From Enterococcus rotai (GTDB lineage Bacteria; Bacillota; Bacilli; Lactobacillales; Enterococcaceae), in the NCBI RefSeq assembly GCF_001465345.1, contig NZ_CP013655.1, positions 434,001 to 498,000 of the forward strand: a stretch of 64,000 nucleotides of DNA, written 5' to 3'. The position numbers were made by a program, and so were the translations under genes. Under the pieces are notes generated by a model that was not told the origin of the DNA, did no database searches, and saw only the letters and a list, made by a program, of their open reading frames with translations. Shown here one piece after another: positions 35,778 to 45,037 of this stretch; the stretch's first letter is position 1; each line of letters opens with the position of its first letter.

Positions 35778-36377
35778 ATGAAAAACAACAAAACAAGATT
35801 TGGCTTGATCGCTGTAATCGTCATTGTTTTATTAGGCGTTTTCGGGGTCAGTCAATACAACGGATTAGCAAAAAAAGAACAATCAGTAGAGTCTCAATGG
35901 AGTCAAGTAGAAAACGTGATGCAGCGTAGGGCCGATCTCGTGCCAAACTTAGTCAACAGCGTAAAGGGCAGCATGCAGCAAGAACAAAAAGTCTTTGGTG
36001 ATATTGCTAAAGCTCGTGAGGCTTATGGTTCTGCTAACAATGATTCAGATAAAATCAAAGCCAGTCAAGAGTTGGATCAATCTGTAGGGACGTTGATCAA
36101 TGTCATCAATGAAAATTATCCTGAACTAAAATCAAATGATAATGTGCAAACATTAATGACACAATTAGAAGGCACTGAAAACCGTATCTCGGTTGAACGT
36201 AAACGTTACAATGAAGTCGTGAAAGAATACAACGAACAAGTAGTTTCTTTCCCTAAAAATATCTTTGCAAATATGATGGGTCTAGGTAAGAAGGATTACT
36301 TTAAAGCTGATCCAACAGCTAGCACTGTACCTTCCGTGAATTTTGATAATTCAACTAGTTCATCCAGTGGGAAGTGA
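35778..36377 (+). CDS. LemA-family membrane protein
   Basis: A 199-residue LemA protein: a short cytosolic tail, one transmembrane helix (FGLIAVIVIVLLGVFGV, residues 8-24) and an extracellular helical bundle with the family stretch WSQVENVMQRRADLVPNLV and a RISVERKRYNEVVKEYN segment. LemA proteins have no agreed biochemical role but are regularly encoded next to TPM-domain proteins, as here. AGGAGG lies before the ATG; the TPM gene starts 6 bp later. Confidence 0.9.
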   Translation: MKNNKTRFGLIAVIVIVLLGVFGVSQYNGLAKKEQSVESQWSQVENVMQRRADLVPNLVNSVKGSMQQEQKVFGDIAKAREAYGSANNDSDKIKASQELDQSVGTLINVINENYPELKSNDNVQTLMTQLEGTENRISVERKRYNEVVKEYNEQVVSFPKNIFANMMGLGKKDYFKADPTASTVPSVNFDNSTSSSSGK

Positions 36378-36383
36378 TGAACC

Positions 36384-37193
36384 ATGAAATGGTTTAGACG
36401 TAGTTTATTATCTGGCGTATTGTTATTTCTTGTCACCTTTTTCGTCAGCTTTCAAACAACTGCATTGGCTGAATCATTACCAGCTTCACCAGATTATTTT
36501 TATTTAGATCAGCCAGGAATCCTTGATGACACAACTAAAAATTTAGTCGAGCAAAAAGGTAAGCTATACAAGGAAAAAACAGAAGCACCACAAGTTGTTT
36601 TAGCTGTAATCGACTCGACTGACGGTGACAGTATTGATAGTTATGCACCCGATTTATTTAAAAAATGGAAAATTGGTAATCAAAAAGAAGATAATGGCGT
36701 TTTAATTCTTTATGCAGTTAATGATGGCGATCGGAATGTCCGAATCGAAGTCGGTTATGGCTTGGAAGATGTAATCACAGATAGTATTGCTGGAAATATT
36801 TTGCAACACGCCAAAGATGACCTGAAATCTAGTGATAACACTTCGATCAATAAAGGGCTGCAATATACATTTAAAGCAGTCACTACTTTGATCGATAAAC
36901 ATTATGGCTATCCTGCTGATCAAAATGCGTTATCAGACGATGAAATAGACCAAGTGTCCTCAGATGATAGCTCTGATGGAGAAGGCTTTTTCAGCATTTT
37001 CTTCGTTCTTCTCATTGTCCTTCCTTTTATACTTTTTGGAGGTCGTGGCGGTCGCGGTGGCCGTGGCGGAGGTCCTTGGTATTGGGGCGGCGGTTTTGGC
37101 GGCGGCTCTTCAAGTGGAGGTGGCGGCTTCGGTGGTGGCGGTGGCTTCTCTGGTGGTGGTGGTTCCTCTGGAGGCGGAGGCGCCAGCATTTAG
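36384..37193 (+). CDS. TPM-domain membrane protein, YgcG-like
   Basis: A 269-residue protein: signal peptide (residues 1-29, cleavage near ALA), an extracellular TPM_phosphatase domain (about 35-175, with YLDQPGILDD, VLILYAVNDGDRNVRIEVGYGLEDVITD), a transmembrane helix (FFSIFFVLLIVLPFILF) and a 45-residue Gly/Ser-rich tail preceded by RGGRGGRGG. TPM domains bind metal and are implicated in membrane-protein assembly or repair; the role here is unproven. It forms an operon with lemA and is followed by a strong terminator. Confidence 0.88.
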   Translation: MKWFRRSLLSGVLLFLVTFFVSFQTTALAESLPASPDYFYLDQPGILDDTTKNLVEQKGKLYKEKTEAPQVVLAVIDSTDGDSIDSYAPDLFKKWKIGNQKEDNGVLILYAVNDGDRNVRIEVGYGLEDVITDSIAGNILQHAKDDLKSSDNTSINKGLQYTFKAVTTLIDKHYGYPADQNALSDDEIDQVSSDDSSDGEGFFSIFFVLLIVLPFILFGGRGGRGGRGGGPWYWGGGFGGGSSSGGGGFGGGGGFSGGGGSSGGGGASI

Positions 37194-37226
37194 AATTAGA
37201 AGCTCTCACTCAAAAGCTATAGAAAC

Positions 37227-37266
37227 AAAAAAGAAGCAAAATCTGTATAGGTTTTGCTTCTTTTTG
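37227..37266 (+). terminator. Terminator of lemA-TPM operon
   Basis: Perfect stem AAAAAGAAGCAAAA/TTTTGCTTCTTTTT with a short loop and T-run, about 35 bp after the stop. Confidence 0.88.
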
Positions 37267-37331
37267 TGTCCTCCCGTCAAAACCAATCTTTCCAAAACAA
37301 AAGTATATACTTTTTAAAAATAAGATGGTAT

Positions 37332-37361
37332 ATTCTATTTGTAATCGATTACAAATAGAAT
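37332..37361. promoter_or_regulatory. 30-bp perfect palindromic operator of the GntR/PTS unit
   Basis: A perfect 30-bp palindrome centred on GTAATCGATTAC with flanks ATTCTATTT and AAATAGAAT. It overlaps a likely -10 (TATATT at 37329-37334) and ends 17 bp before the IIC start. It is the natural operator for the GntR/UTRA regulator encoded next; a related half-strength copy precedes that regulator gene (38724-38739). Confidence 0.8.
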
Positions 37362-37378
37362 GTAAAGGACTGATTATT

Positions 37379-38647
37379 ATGAATGGTTTTATGGATTCTC
37401 TTGGAGAAAAAATCATGCCGCTCGCTAATAAACTAGGGCAAAACAGATATCTCGCTGTATTAAGAGATGCATTTATGCTTTCATTTCCATTAACAATGTT
37501 CGGATCAATCATCGTCGTCATCAATAACTTACCTTTTTTCAATGATGCTACGAAAGGGACTCTTTCTTCTTTATTTGGTAACGGTCAAAATGCAACAATG
37601 AGCATCATGGCTGTATTTGTTACGTTTGGTATTGGCTATTATTTATCTAAATCGTATGATGTTGAAGGGATTTTTGGCGGCGCCGTTTCGTTTGCTAGTT
37701 TCTTACTTTTGACACCTTTTGTGATGACACTTGAAGATGGTACTGAAGTTTCTGGGGTCTTATCCTTAGATCGCTTAGGTGCTAAAGGGATGTTTATCGG
37801 GATGATCGCTGCGTTTTTAGCCGCTGAGATTTACTGTAGAATAACTAAAAAAGGCTGGCAAATCAAAATGCCTGATGGGGTTCCGCCTGCTGTGGCGAAA
37901 TCATTTGCTGCACTGATTCCCGCTATTTTAACTTTATCTGTTTTTCTAATTATCAATGCAATCGTTACTGGTCTATTCAACACGAACCTTCATGACGTTA
38001 TTTATGATGTGATTCAAAAACCATTAGTTGGTTTAGGCAGTAGTCTACCCGCAACTTTGATCGCTCTATTCTTTGTGCAATTCTTATGGTTCTTTGGTTT
38101 GCATGGGCAAATCATTGTGAATTCTGTAATGGACCCGATTTGGAATACCTTGATGTTAGAAAATCTAGACGCCTACAAAGCAGGCGAAAAATTACCCCAT
38201 ATCATTACAAAACCGTTTATGGAAACATTCACTGTAGGACTTGGTGGCTCTGGTATGACATTAGCTGTTATCTTGATCATGGCTTTTGTCATGAAAAAAA
38301 AACAATACCGAGATATCGGTCGATTAAGTTTAGCCCCTGGAATTTTCAATGTAAATGAACCTGTGATTTTTGGGTTACCGATTGTTTTAAATGCCACGAT
38401 TTTGATTCCTTGGGTCATAGCACCTTTGATTGTTACGGTCCTTAATTATCTTGTGATGGCAGCGGGGATCGTTCCACCTCCAACTGGTGTGTCCGTTCCG
38501 TGGACTGTTCCGATTTTCTTTAGCGGCATGTTAGCAACGAATTCGATCCTAGGTGGTCTATTGCAACTTGTCGATTTACTTATTGTCGGTCTACTTTGGT
38601 TCCCATTCCTACGTTTATTAGATAAAGAAAAAGAAAGTGCGATTTAA
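37379..38647 (+). CDS. PTS system IIC component, lactose/cellobiose (CelB) family
   Basis: A 422-residue permease of the same family as that at 20555: LRDAFMLSFPLTMFGSIIVVINNLPF, LWFFGLHGQIIVNSVM, GRLSLAPGIFNVNEPVIFGLPIV and VPWTVPIFFSG. The ATG at 37379 has AAAGGA at good spacing; the frame extends 18 codons upstream through the operator but lacks an RBS there. As with the first copy, no IIA or IIB gene is adjacent. A GH1 phospho-glucosidase lies convergently downstream of the regulator. Confidence 0.88.
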   Translation: MNGFMDSLGEKIMPLANKLGQNRYLAVLRDAFMLSFPLTMFGSIIVVINNLPFFNDATKGTLSSLFGNGQNATMSIMAVFVTFGIGYYLSKSYDVEGIFGGAVSFASFLLLTPFVMTLEDGTEVSGVLSLDRLGAKGMFIGMIAAFLAAEIYCRITKKGWQIKMPDGVPPAVAKSFAALIPAILTLSVFLIINAIVTGLFNTNLHDVIYDVIQKPLVGLGSSLPATLIALFFVQFLWFFGLHGQIIVNSVMDPIWNTLMLENLDAYKAGEKLPHIITKPFMETFTVGLGGSGMTLAVILIMAFVMKKKQYRDIGRLSLAPGIFNVNEPVIFGLPIVLNATILIPWVIAPLIVTVLNYLVMAAGIVPPPTGVSVPWTVPIFFSGMLATNSILGGLLQLVDLLIVGLLWFPFLRLLDKEKESAI

Positions 38648-38723
38648 TCGTGCTTTCTTTTTCTACTAAACATCGAGAGCAAAAACTAACACTCTTGTTT
38701 CAAACTCTCAATTGTCTATACAT

Positions 38724-38739
38724 TCATAATCAGTTACAA
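38724..38739. promoter_or_regulatory. Second, imperfect GntR operator
   Basis: TCATAATCAGTTACAA (read on the minus strand as TTGTAACTGATTATGA) matches the 16-bp core of the palindrome at 37332-37361 at 12 of 16 positions. It lies 25 bp upstream of the gntR start, suggesting weaker autoregulation. Confidence 0.55.
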
Positions 38740-38763
38740 TACATATGAGGAGGTTGTAACGAT

Positions 38764-39486
38764 ATGAAGCCAAAATATGAAGAAATCGCAGATACCTTGC
38801 GTGAACGGATAAAAAATAATGTGTATAAAACAGATACTCTGATTCCAAACCAAACAGATTTAGTAAAAGAATTTGATGTGAGCCGAATGACTGTCAAAAA
38901 AGCAATCGGCATTTTAGTTATGGAAGGTCTCTTATACTCGCAAAGAGGTTCTGGTACCAAAGTATTAAATCGTTCATTTTGGGACAAAGATACCTCACCA
39001 GCCAATGAATATGATGGACTTAGCAAGCAAATGCACGATCGCCATAAAAAATTAAAGAGCCAGGTCATTTTATTTGAAGTTGAATTTCCTTCAAAAGAAG
39101 TCCAAGAACGTTTAGCCATTTCTGAAGAACAGCCAGTTTATAAAATTATTCGTCTTAGAATTCTTGAAGATGAGCCGTTTATTTTAGAGCATACGTATAT
39201 GCCTTGCGACTTGGTGCCAGGTCTAACAACTGATATCTTGAAAGACTCTATTTATACGTATATTAAAGAACAATTATCTCTCGATTTTGCGGGTGCTTAC
39301 CGAAATATTCAAGCAGATAAATCTGATGAATACGATCAACAATATCTTAATTGTAAAAAAGATGACCCTGTGCTTGAAGTACAACAAGTGGTTTATTCAA
39401 AGAATGGACGTCCTATTGAGTTTTCATGTAGTCGAAACCGATATGACCAAAGAAGCTATTCTATTTTAAATGTTGATTATGCCTAG
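38764..39486 (+). CDS. GntR-family regulator, HutC/UTRA subfamily
   Basis: A 240-residue regulator: N-terminal GntR winged helix (YEEIADTLRERIKNNVYKTDTLIPNQTDLVKEFDVSRMTVKKAI) and a UTRA effector domain (PVYKIIRLRILEDEPFILEHTYMP, DPVLEVQQVVYSKNGRPIEFSCSRNRYDQ). This subfamily represses sugar-uptake operons and is released by phosphosugars. It follows the PTS IIC gene by 116 bp. The palindromes upstream of both genes are probable binding sites. Confidence 0.9.
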   Translation: MKPKYEEIADTLRERIKNNVYKTDTLIPNQTDLVKEFDVSRMTVKKAIGILVMEGLLYSQRGSGTKVLNRSFWDKDTSPANEYDGLSKQMHDRHKKLKSQVILFEVEFPSKEVQERLAISEEQPVYKIIRLRILEDEPFILEHTYMPCDLVPGLTTDILKDSIYTYIKEQLSLDFAGAYRNIQADKSDEYDQQYLNCKKDDPVLEVQQVVYSKNGRPIEFSCSRNRYDQRSYSILNVDYA

Positions 39487-39490
39487 TTTA

Positions 39491-39540
39491 AAAAATGTGA
39501 AGCAAAACAGATGTCTCGTTTTGCTTCACATTTTTCTTTT
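39491..39540. terminator. Bidirectional terminator between gntR and the GH1 gene
   Basis: Perfect arms AAAAATGTGAAGCAAAAC and complement, 9-nt loop, T-run on the plus strand and A-run on the left. It lies between convergent genes and abuts the stop codon of the minus-strand glucosidase. Confidence 0.85.
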
Positions 39541-40940
39541 TATTTATCGGTTAGGGTATTGGTTTGAGCAACTGTTTTAAACCAATGCCCAGATTTTTTG
39601 ATTGTCTTGATTTGCGTATGGATATTGGTAGAGATAAAGCCGTAGCGGTTCTTATAGGCATTCGCCCAAGACCAACAATCGATTGGTGTCCATAAATGGT
39701 AGCCAAAACAGTTCGATCCTTCTTCGATCCCTTGATGAACCCATTCTAAATGCTCCCGAATAAAATCAATACGATAGTCGTCTTCGACAACACCTACTTC
39801 ATTCATAAATCGTTCCTCGCCTGAAATCCCCATACCATTTTCAGAAACAAACCATGGAATATTTTTATAATTATCACGAATATTGATAGCAATATCATAT
39901 AACGCTTTTGGATAGATTTCCCAGCCTCGATCAATATTCATGCGACGTCCTGGCATATTGTATTCATCAAAATAGCGATTCGGTAACCAAGCACCAACAC
40001 TATTTGGTGCAATATCAGGTGCTTTTACACGATTAGGATGATAGAAGTTAACACCCAATACATCGATCGTATTCTCTTTGATCAAAGCTAATTCTTCTGG
40101 TGTACTTTCCCAAAGGACACCATCTTTTCTGAATAACTCAACCAACTCTTGCGGAAATTCCCCATGAACAGCCGTATCTAAAAACATCCGATTATTAAAT
40201 AACTCTGCACTATTCGCTGCAGCTAAATCTTCTGGACTATCAGAAGCTGGATAAGTCGGTGTTAGGTTTAAAATGATCCCAATTCTTCCCCCATCGTTTT
40301 GCAAGCCCATTTTTCTGAACGCTTGGATTACTTTTGCAGAAGCTAAATTCAAATTATACGCTACTTGAACTGCCTTTTTTCCATCAACGATTTTGGGATA
40401 GTGAAATTGGTGTAAGTATTCTCCTTCAACCACAACGATTGGCTCATTATGTGTAAACCAGTCTTTGACACGATCGCCAAATAGCTCAAAGCATCTTTCA
40501 GCAAATTTCACATATAAATCAACCACATGTTTTGATTCCCAACCACCATATTTGTGATACAATTCCACAGGCAAATCAAAATGATGTAAGTTCATGACAG
40601 GTCTGATTCCCGCTGCAATAAACTCATCGATCACATCATTATAAAAACGAACAGCTTCTTCATTGACCGTTCCTGTTTCAAAATCGTCGATCAAACGTGT
40701 CCATTGGATCGATGTCCGAACGCTATTTAACCCAATTTCTTTCATCAACGCAATATCTTCTTTATAGCTGTTGTAAAAATTAGAGGTAACATCCGGTCCT
40801 ACTTGATCATAAAAATCTGTTGGCTCAATTTCATACCAATAATCGAACATATTCGCATGTTTTTTATTAAATCGCCCTTCACTTTGTGGTCCTGATGTCG
40901 CAGCACCCCACCAAAAATCCTCTTTAAATGTTCGTTGCAT
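39540..40940 (-). CDS. 6-phospho-beta-glucosidase, GH1
   Basis: A 466-residue GH1 enzyme: FWWGAATSGPQSEG at the N-terminus, VKDWFTHNEPIVVVEG with the acid/base Glu, PWFVSENGMGI with the nucleophile Glu, and NRYGFISTNIHTQ near the end. It resembles the second group of bacterial phospho-beta-glucosidases rather than BglA at 22016. I chose the ATG at 40940 because AGGGA stands six bases upstream; an earlier TTG (40973) has poor spacing. It probably hydrolyses the product of the neighbouring CelB-type permease. Confidence 0.88.
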   Translation of the reverse strand: MQRTFKEDFWWGAATSGPQSEGRFNKKHANMFDYWYEIEPTDFYDQVGPDVTSNFYNSYKEDIALMKEIGLNSVRTSIQWTRLIDDFETGTVNEEAVRFYNDVIDEFIAAGIRPVMNLHHFDLPVELYHKYGGWESKHVVDLYVKFAERCFELFGDRVKDWFTHNEPIVVVEGEYLHQFHYPKIVDGKKAVQVAYNLNLASAKVIQAFRKMGLQNDGGRIGIILNLTPTYPASDSPEDLAAANSAELFNNRMFLDTAVHGEFPQELVELFRKDGVLWESTPEELALIKENTIDVLGVNFYHPNRVKAPDIAPNSVGAWLPNRYFDEYNMPGRRMNIDRGWEIYPKALYDIAINIRDNYKNIPWFVSENGMGISGEERFMNEVGVVEDDYRIDFIREHLEWVHQGIEEGSNCFGYHLWTPIDCWSWANAYKNRYGFISTNIHTQIKTIKKSGHWFKTVAQTNTLTDK

Positions 40941-41042
40941 AACGGTCCCTACTTTCATCGAATTATTTTTCAATCCTCGTATTCCCCATCATTATAAAGC
41001 CAAAAACGACAAATGTCTATACTTTTAATTTAAAAAACATAC

Positions 41043-41077
41043 AAAAAAAGACAAGACTGATTTCATCTTATCTTTTT
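41043..41077 (-). terminator. Terminator of alk-fetAB operon
   Basis: Minus-strand arms AAAGATAAGA/TCTTGTCTTT (one G-U pair) with a 9-nt loop and a T-run, just after the fetB stop. Confidence 0.75.
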
Positions 41078-41087
41078 AACAAATTTA

Positions 41088-41846
41088 TTAAAGAATCAAT
41101 TGTTTGCGCTCATTATAATATTCTTTATAAGCTAAATAAGTTGCAATAACCGAGCCAATACTAGTTGCCGAAAGTAGCATAAACGTTACCATAATCTGAT
41201 ACTTGATTGCATGTACTGGATCGACTCCAGCAAAAATCAGTCCAGACATCATCCCAGGTAAACTAACGATACCAACTGTTTTGGCGGAATCAATCGTCGG
41301 TGCCATCCCCGTTCGGATACTTGCTCTAACAATTGAACGAGAAGCTAACTTAATATCTGCACCTAACGCCAATTTTTCAAGCACAGCTTGCCTTTGATCA
41401 TGGAACAAACTATCCATATTTCGATAACATAAGCCAATCGCAATCATTGAATTACTTGCAATCATCCCACTGATGGGAATGATTTGCGAAGGAATAAAAC
41501 GAATTGCACCTGATAAAACTAAGACACCGATCGTCACTCCCGTACTACAAGAAATCGCTAATAATGAAATCCAAAAACCATTTTTCAAATGATTGCTACG
41601 TTTCCCCGCATTTAACGCGGCATTAACAATAATGATCCCAGCCATGACGATGGTCAAAATCACATTATCTAGTTGAAAAACATATTTAAGGAGATACCCA
41701 ACTAAAACAAGTTGAATGATCGCTCGACACACACTAATAATGATATCCTTGGTAAAACCTAATTTTTCTTTATAACTGATCAGTAATGCTACTATCACTA
41801 GCATTCCAGCAAATAAAAGCGACAAATCATTCACGGCTAAGTTCAT
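41088..41846 (-). CDS. fetB: ABC exporter permease FetB (UPF0014)
   Basis: A 252-residue membrane protein with about seven helices of the FetB/YbbM family: RAIIQLVLVGYLLKYVF, the ALNAGKRSNHL loop and LPGMMSGLIFAGVDPVHAIKYQIMVTFML. FetAB is reported to export iron and help oxidative stress resistance in E. coli. The start overlaps fetA by 4 bp. Confidence 0.88.
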   Translation of the reverse strand: MNLAVNDLSLLFAGMLVIVALLISYKEKLGFTKDIIISVCRAIIQLVLVGYLLKYVFQLDNVILTIVMAGIIIVNAALNAGKRSNHLKNGFWISLLAISCSTGVTIGVLVLSGAIRFIPSQIIPISGMIASNSMIAIGLCYRNMDSLFHDQRQAVLEKLALGADIKLASRSIVRASIRTGMAPTIDSAKTVGIVSLPGMMSGLIFAGVDPVHAIKYQIMVTFMLLSATSIGSVIATYLAYKEYYNERKQLIL

Positions 41847-42484
41847 TCAGTTTCCTCCAATCTACCTGCTACGATTTTTTTAACGATCGTGGCTTGGGCA
41901 ATCTCCTCTGGATCATGCGTTACGCGAATCAGTGTAATGTTTTTCTCCTGATTTAGTTGCAGTAACCAGTTATTAACAATTGCTTTACTCTCTTCATCTA
42001 ACCCCGCTGTCACTTCGTCCAACAGTAACACTTCAGGTAGAAAAATCACATTGCGGATCAAAGCTACACGTTGTTTTTCACCCCCTGATAATTCAGTGAT
42101 TTTTTTATCAAGATAACTTTCAGGTAGTTTGACTTCTTTTAACAAGTTCAATACATGACTTTCTTGAAATTCTTTTTTACGTACTTCATAAGGAAACATA
42201 AAATTATCCCGTACGGTTTCGCCAAATAGTGAAGGTTGTTGAAAACAGTAGGAAACCTGCATGCGGTAATTTTCTGGAGTTAGCGTTTCAATGTCTTGAT
42301 CTTTGAAGCATATCTTTCCTTTAGTTGGTGTTAGCAAGGACGCTAAGATCTTGAGTAAAGTGCTTTTCCCACTGCCGGATGGTCCTGTGATGGTTGTGTG
42401 GCTGCCTTTTTCAAACGATGTGGTGATATCGTTTAGGATTAATTGTTTTTGGTGTTGAAAAGAGATATGTTCAGTTTTTAACAA
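41843..42484 (-). CDS. fetA: ABC exporter ATPase FetA
   Basis: A 213-residue ATP-binding subunit with Walker A GPSGSGKST (about 36-44), the signature LSGGEKQRVALIRN and Walker B VLLLDEVTAGLDE. It energises the FetB permease encoded 4 bp into its end. It follows the HEAT-repeat gene by 6 bp, suggesting one transcript. Confidence 0.88.
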   Translation of the reverse strand: MLKTEHISFQHQKQLILNDITTSFEKGSHTTITGPSGSGKSTLLKILASLLTPTKGKICFKDQDIETLTPENYRMQVSYCFQQPSLFGETVRDNFMFPYEVRKKEFQESHVLNLLKEVKLPESYLDKKITELSGGEKQRVALIRNVIFLPEVLLLDEVTAGLDEESKAIVNNWLLQLNQEKNITLIRVTHDPEEIAQATIVKKIVAGRLEETE

Positions 42485-42490
42485 GTTTAA

Positions 42491-43135
42491 TCATTCCTTT
42501 TGATTGTTATTAAGAAAATGTCCTAAATTCTTATTTTTAAAAATAATTTTTTCTATTTGAAGCTCTTCCTTACTACCTTGCCATAACGATAATTCATCCA
42601 TAATTTTTTCAGGATATTTTTTACTGATATCCCTTAGCGCATTTCCGCATGATTTTCTGACGTATTCACTGTCGTCATTTTTAAGTGTTGACAGCAAACG
42701 GATAGCACTATCAGGATTATCTTTAAAATAAGGACGGCTCGTCCAAATTCTTAACCCTTCTGAAACAGCTCTTCTAGTATTACTATTTTCAAAGTTTAAC
42801 CATTCTTTTATCGTCACTAGCGCTTCTTCATAGCCTATTTCTTTACAAAAATGATCAAATGCCATCCCTAAAATTTCTTGCACTCGCCAATTGTCATCTT
42901 TTGAGACATTCTTTTTCAAGAAATTTAATACCTCACGATTGTTTGATGCACGCTTTCCAAACAGAAAAACAGCAACCATTCGTATTTGATAAATTTCAGA
43001 TGCATATAACGTAAATGCTAGCTCCTCTAATTCCTTTTCTGTCCGCTCTTTTTCAAGTGAATCGGCTAAGTGTTCCATTGGTTTAAATCCATTAGGAACG
43101 TTGGCTATTTCTTTCAACTCTTCTTCTAACGTCAT
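42491..43135 (-). CDS. AlkC/AlkD-like HEAT-repeat DNA glycosylase
   Basis: A 214-residue all-helical HEAT-like repeat protein. DNWRVQEILGMAFDHFC, EWLNFENSNTRRAVSEGLRIW followed by RPYF, and DDSEYVRKSCGNALRDISKKYPE correspond to AlkC-type repeats (WRVRE, RRxxSEGxR, YVRxSxxNxLxDI). These glycosylases remove positively charged alkylated bases without base flipping. It is somewhat shorter than full AlkC proteins. Its linkage to fetAB suggests a stress setting (iron and DNA damage); that is inference. Confidence 0.72.
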   Translation of the reverse strand: MTLEEELKEIANVPNGFKPMEHLADSLEKERTEKELEELAFTLYASEIYQIRMVAVFLFGKRASNNREVLNFLKKNVSKDDNWRVQEILGMAFDHFCKEIGYEEALVTIKEWLNFENSNTRRAVSEGLRIWTSRPYFKDNPDSAIRLLSTLKNDDSEYVRKSCGNALRDISKKYPEKIMDELSLWQGSKEELQIEKIIFKNKNLGHFLNNNQKE

Positions 43136-43513
43136 TTTATGCTCCTTTCACTTTTCTGGTTACTTTGAGAAAAAATCAGTTCAACTATATTTTCTGACAG
43201 TTTGCTTGTCTTCATGCTATTCACTCACTACCAAAGAATCGCTCCTAAAATAGTTTATATAATTAGTATAAAACAAAAAAACTGTAAACAAAACTCCCGA
43301 TTTAGAAGTTTGTCTACAGTATGATGCTACACAGTGTCTACTTAGCTCTCGGAGTTTAACTCTTTTCTACCAAAAGCATCGCTGTTGCCCTTAAACTATC
43401 AAGTTCCTTTTACAAATACTTATCTTCTTTCCAAAATTCACTTTCTCTAAATAAAAAATTTCTCTATCTTTGGAATCCACTTGATGACTCTGTATATAAA
43501 TGCTTTTTCATAT
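43136..43513. other. Non-coding gap between mga and alk operon
   Basis: 378 bp with no credible gene. It holds the leader of the minus-strand operon to its left and the terminator at 43273-43320. The remainder, to the Mga-type stop, is AT-rich without clear structure. Confidence 0.6.
43273..43320 (-). terminator. Terminator of Mga-type regulator
   Basis: Minus-strand arms ACTGTAGACAAACT and AGTTTTGTTTACAGT (one bulge) with an 11-nt loop and a seven-T tail. About 190 bp past the stop at 43514. Confidence 0.75.
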
Positions 43514-45031
43514 TTAAGTATGAGGATATCTAATCTTCATTTTATATTTTTGGGTGTAAATTGTATCTAGATATGTAGTGAGTCGATTAATTTTTTCTTG
43601 ATCAATCGTTGAATCCCAAACAAAAGTAGGGATATCTTTTTTTAGCCATCTAGTCAAGCTAACATCCGTAACCAAAAAGTCAACCTTGTTAGAAGTGTAA
43701 GGTAGGAAAGTCACTGGAAATGAAAGGTTCTTAATCAACATCTCTTCAAAAAATTCTTTTTGAAACACACTAGAGTGAGAATAGAGCGCAATATTTAAAG
43801 CTGGACGTTTACTTTTCATTAATTCCGAAATAAGTAGCAAATAGAACGTACATAGCGCATCTTTTTGAGCATATAAAGGCTCTATAATAGTAACAGAAAA
43901 GAGCGTATCCAAAAAAGATAGAATAAGTTTATACTCGATAAATAAATCTATTTTCCCATAAGACGTATTCGTAAAACAAGGGACCGTTTCCACAGGACCA
44001 GGTAAATACAAATATCTACTATGGAGTGAAAGTAAATTGTAATAAAGATAAAAATATTCATTAACATCTAAAGCAATCTCGAGTTCAGCCATAAATCTCT
44101 CTATCCATTTTTCAGTAATCAAAGTAGCAGTATTTATTTTTAATCCAGAAAAGGCAGTTAATTTCAAAGTTGAAATTTGTTTTAATGGATAGATTTGGCT
44201 TGTAATGAGCGAAAAATATAAAAAGTTGGCTTCATAATGCCAAGTTTCCTCATCTAGCGTCAATAAAATCTGAAAATCTTTAGAAAAACCAAAAAAAAGA
44301 GAATAAAATTGTTCTTTGGAGAGCATAGGAAAAGCTGGCTCATTAAATTCATATTCTTCAGTAATGAAATAGCCCTTGTCGATACGGGACAATGTGACCG
44401 CAAGCCAAATAATTACCATGTTTGGCTTTGCTAAAAAAGTTTTTAGTTCCTCGTCACTTTTTTCAATTACCTCTTTTAGTTTATTAAATTCAATTTCCTC
44501 GAATGGCCATTTTAATACCTTGTAAGATTCCCAAAATAATGTGAAGTAAAAAAACCGAATGTTCTGTTCTTTACCCACGATACTATTAGACGTTTTTAAA
44601 TCTAAACTTAAATTGTATTGCTGTAAAATTTGGTTTAGTTTTTTTGTTTGTCGATAAACAGTCGAGTAACTGTAAAAATACTTTGTCGCAAAACTATGTA
44701 AATCAAAGAAAGTACTATTGTAAATTTCAAGACAAAGATTAAATAAAATCGACTTTTCCAAATAATAAAGTAGAAAGTAATTGATATCGAAATCCTGTGC
44801 AACCGTCACAGTCAACGTATTATCATCATTTAAAACAATAGATATGTATTTTTCACACTCTAATTGTTTACTATCATTTACTAAAGACTTTAGGTTTTTG
44901 ATAATAGTTCGTCTGTCTTTCGATAATTTGTTTGTGAAATCCGAAATAGACATAACCATATTATTCCCTCGTGGAAAGCTATTTAATATCTCTAAGCGAA
45001 AGACAAATTCCTTATTTAGTAGTACTTTCAT
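43514..45031 (-). CDS. Mga-family transcriptional regulator
   Basis: A 505-residue protein: two N-terminal helix-turn-helix segments (SISDFTNKLSKDRRTIIKNLKSL and FATKYFYSYSTVYRQTKKLNQIL, as in Mga), a PRD-like middle and a C-terminal EIIB-like Mga domain (IALYSHSSVFQKEFFEEMLI). Mga-type regulators control surface proteins in streptococci and enterococci. The ATG at 45031 has AAGGGGAT upstream; a TTG two codons earlier is less likely. It sits just beyond the WxL operon end, so that operon is a plausible target (inference). Confidence 0.8.
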   Translation of the reverse strand: MKVLLNKEFVFRLEILNSFPRGNNMVMSISDFTNKLSKDRRTIIKNLKSLVNDSKQLECEKYISIVLNDDNTLTVTVAQDFDINYFLLYYLEKSILFNLCLEIYNSTFFDLHSFATKYFYSYSTVYRQTKKLNQILQQYNLSLDLKTSNSIVGKEQNIRFFYFTLFWESYKVLKWPFEEIEFNKLKEVIEKSDEELKTFLAKPNMVIIWLAVTLSRIDKGYFITEEYEFNEPAFPMLSKEQFYSLFFGFSKDFQILLTLDEETWHYEANFLYFSLITSQIYPLKQISTLKLTAFSGLKINTATLITEKWIERFMAELEIALDVNEYFYLYYNLLSLHSRYLYLPGPVETVPCFTNTSYGKIDLFIEYKLILSFLDTLFSVTIIEPLYAQKDALCTFYLLLISELMKSKRPALNIALYSHSSVFQKEFFEEMLIKNLSFPVTFLPYTSNKVDFLVTDVSLTRWLKKDIPTFVWDSTIDQEKINRLTTYLDTIYTQKYKMKIRYPHT

Positions 45032-45037
45032 GAACAA

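Noticed and set aside
36920-37317. Several open frames over the Gly-rich tail of the TPM protein
   Set aside because: Low-complexity GGC/GGT repeats keep all frames open; the plus-strand TPM frame alone has signal, domain and RBS support.
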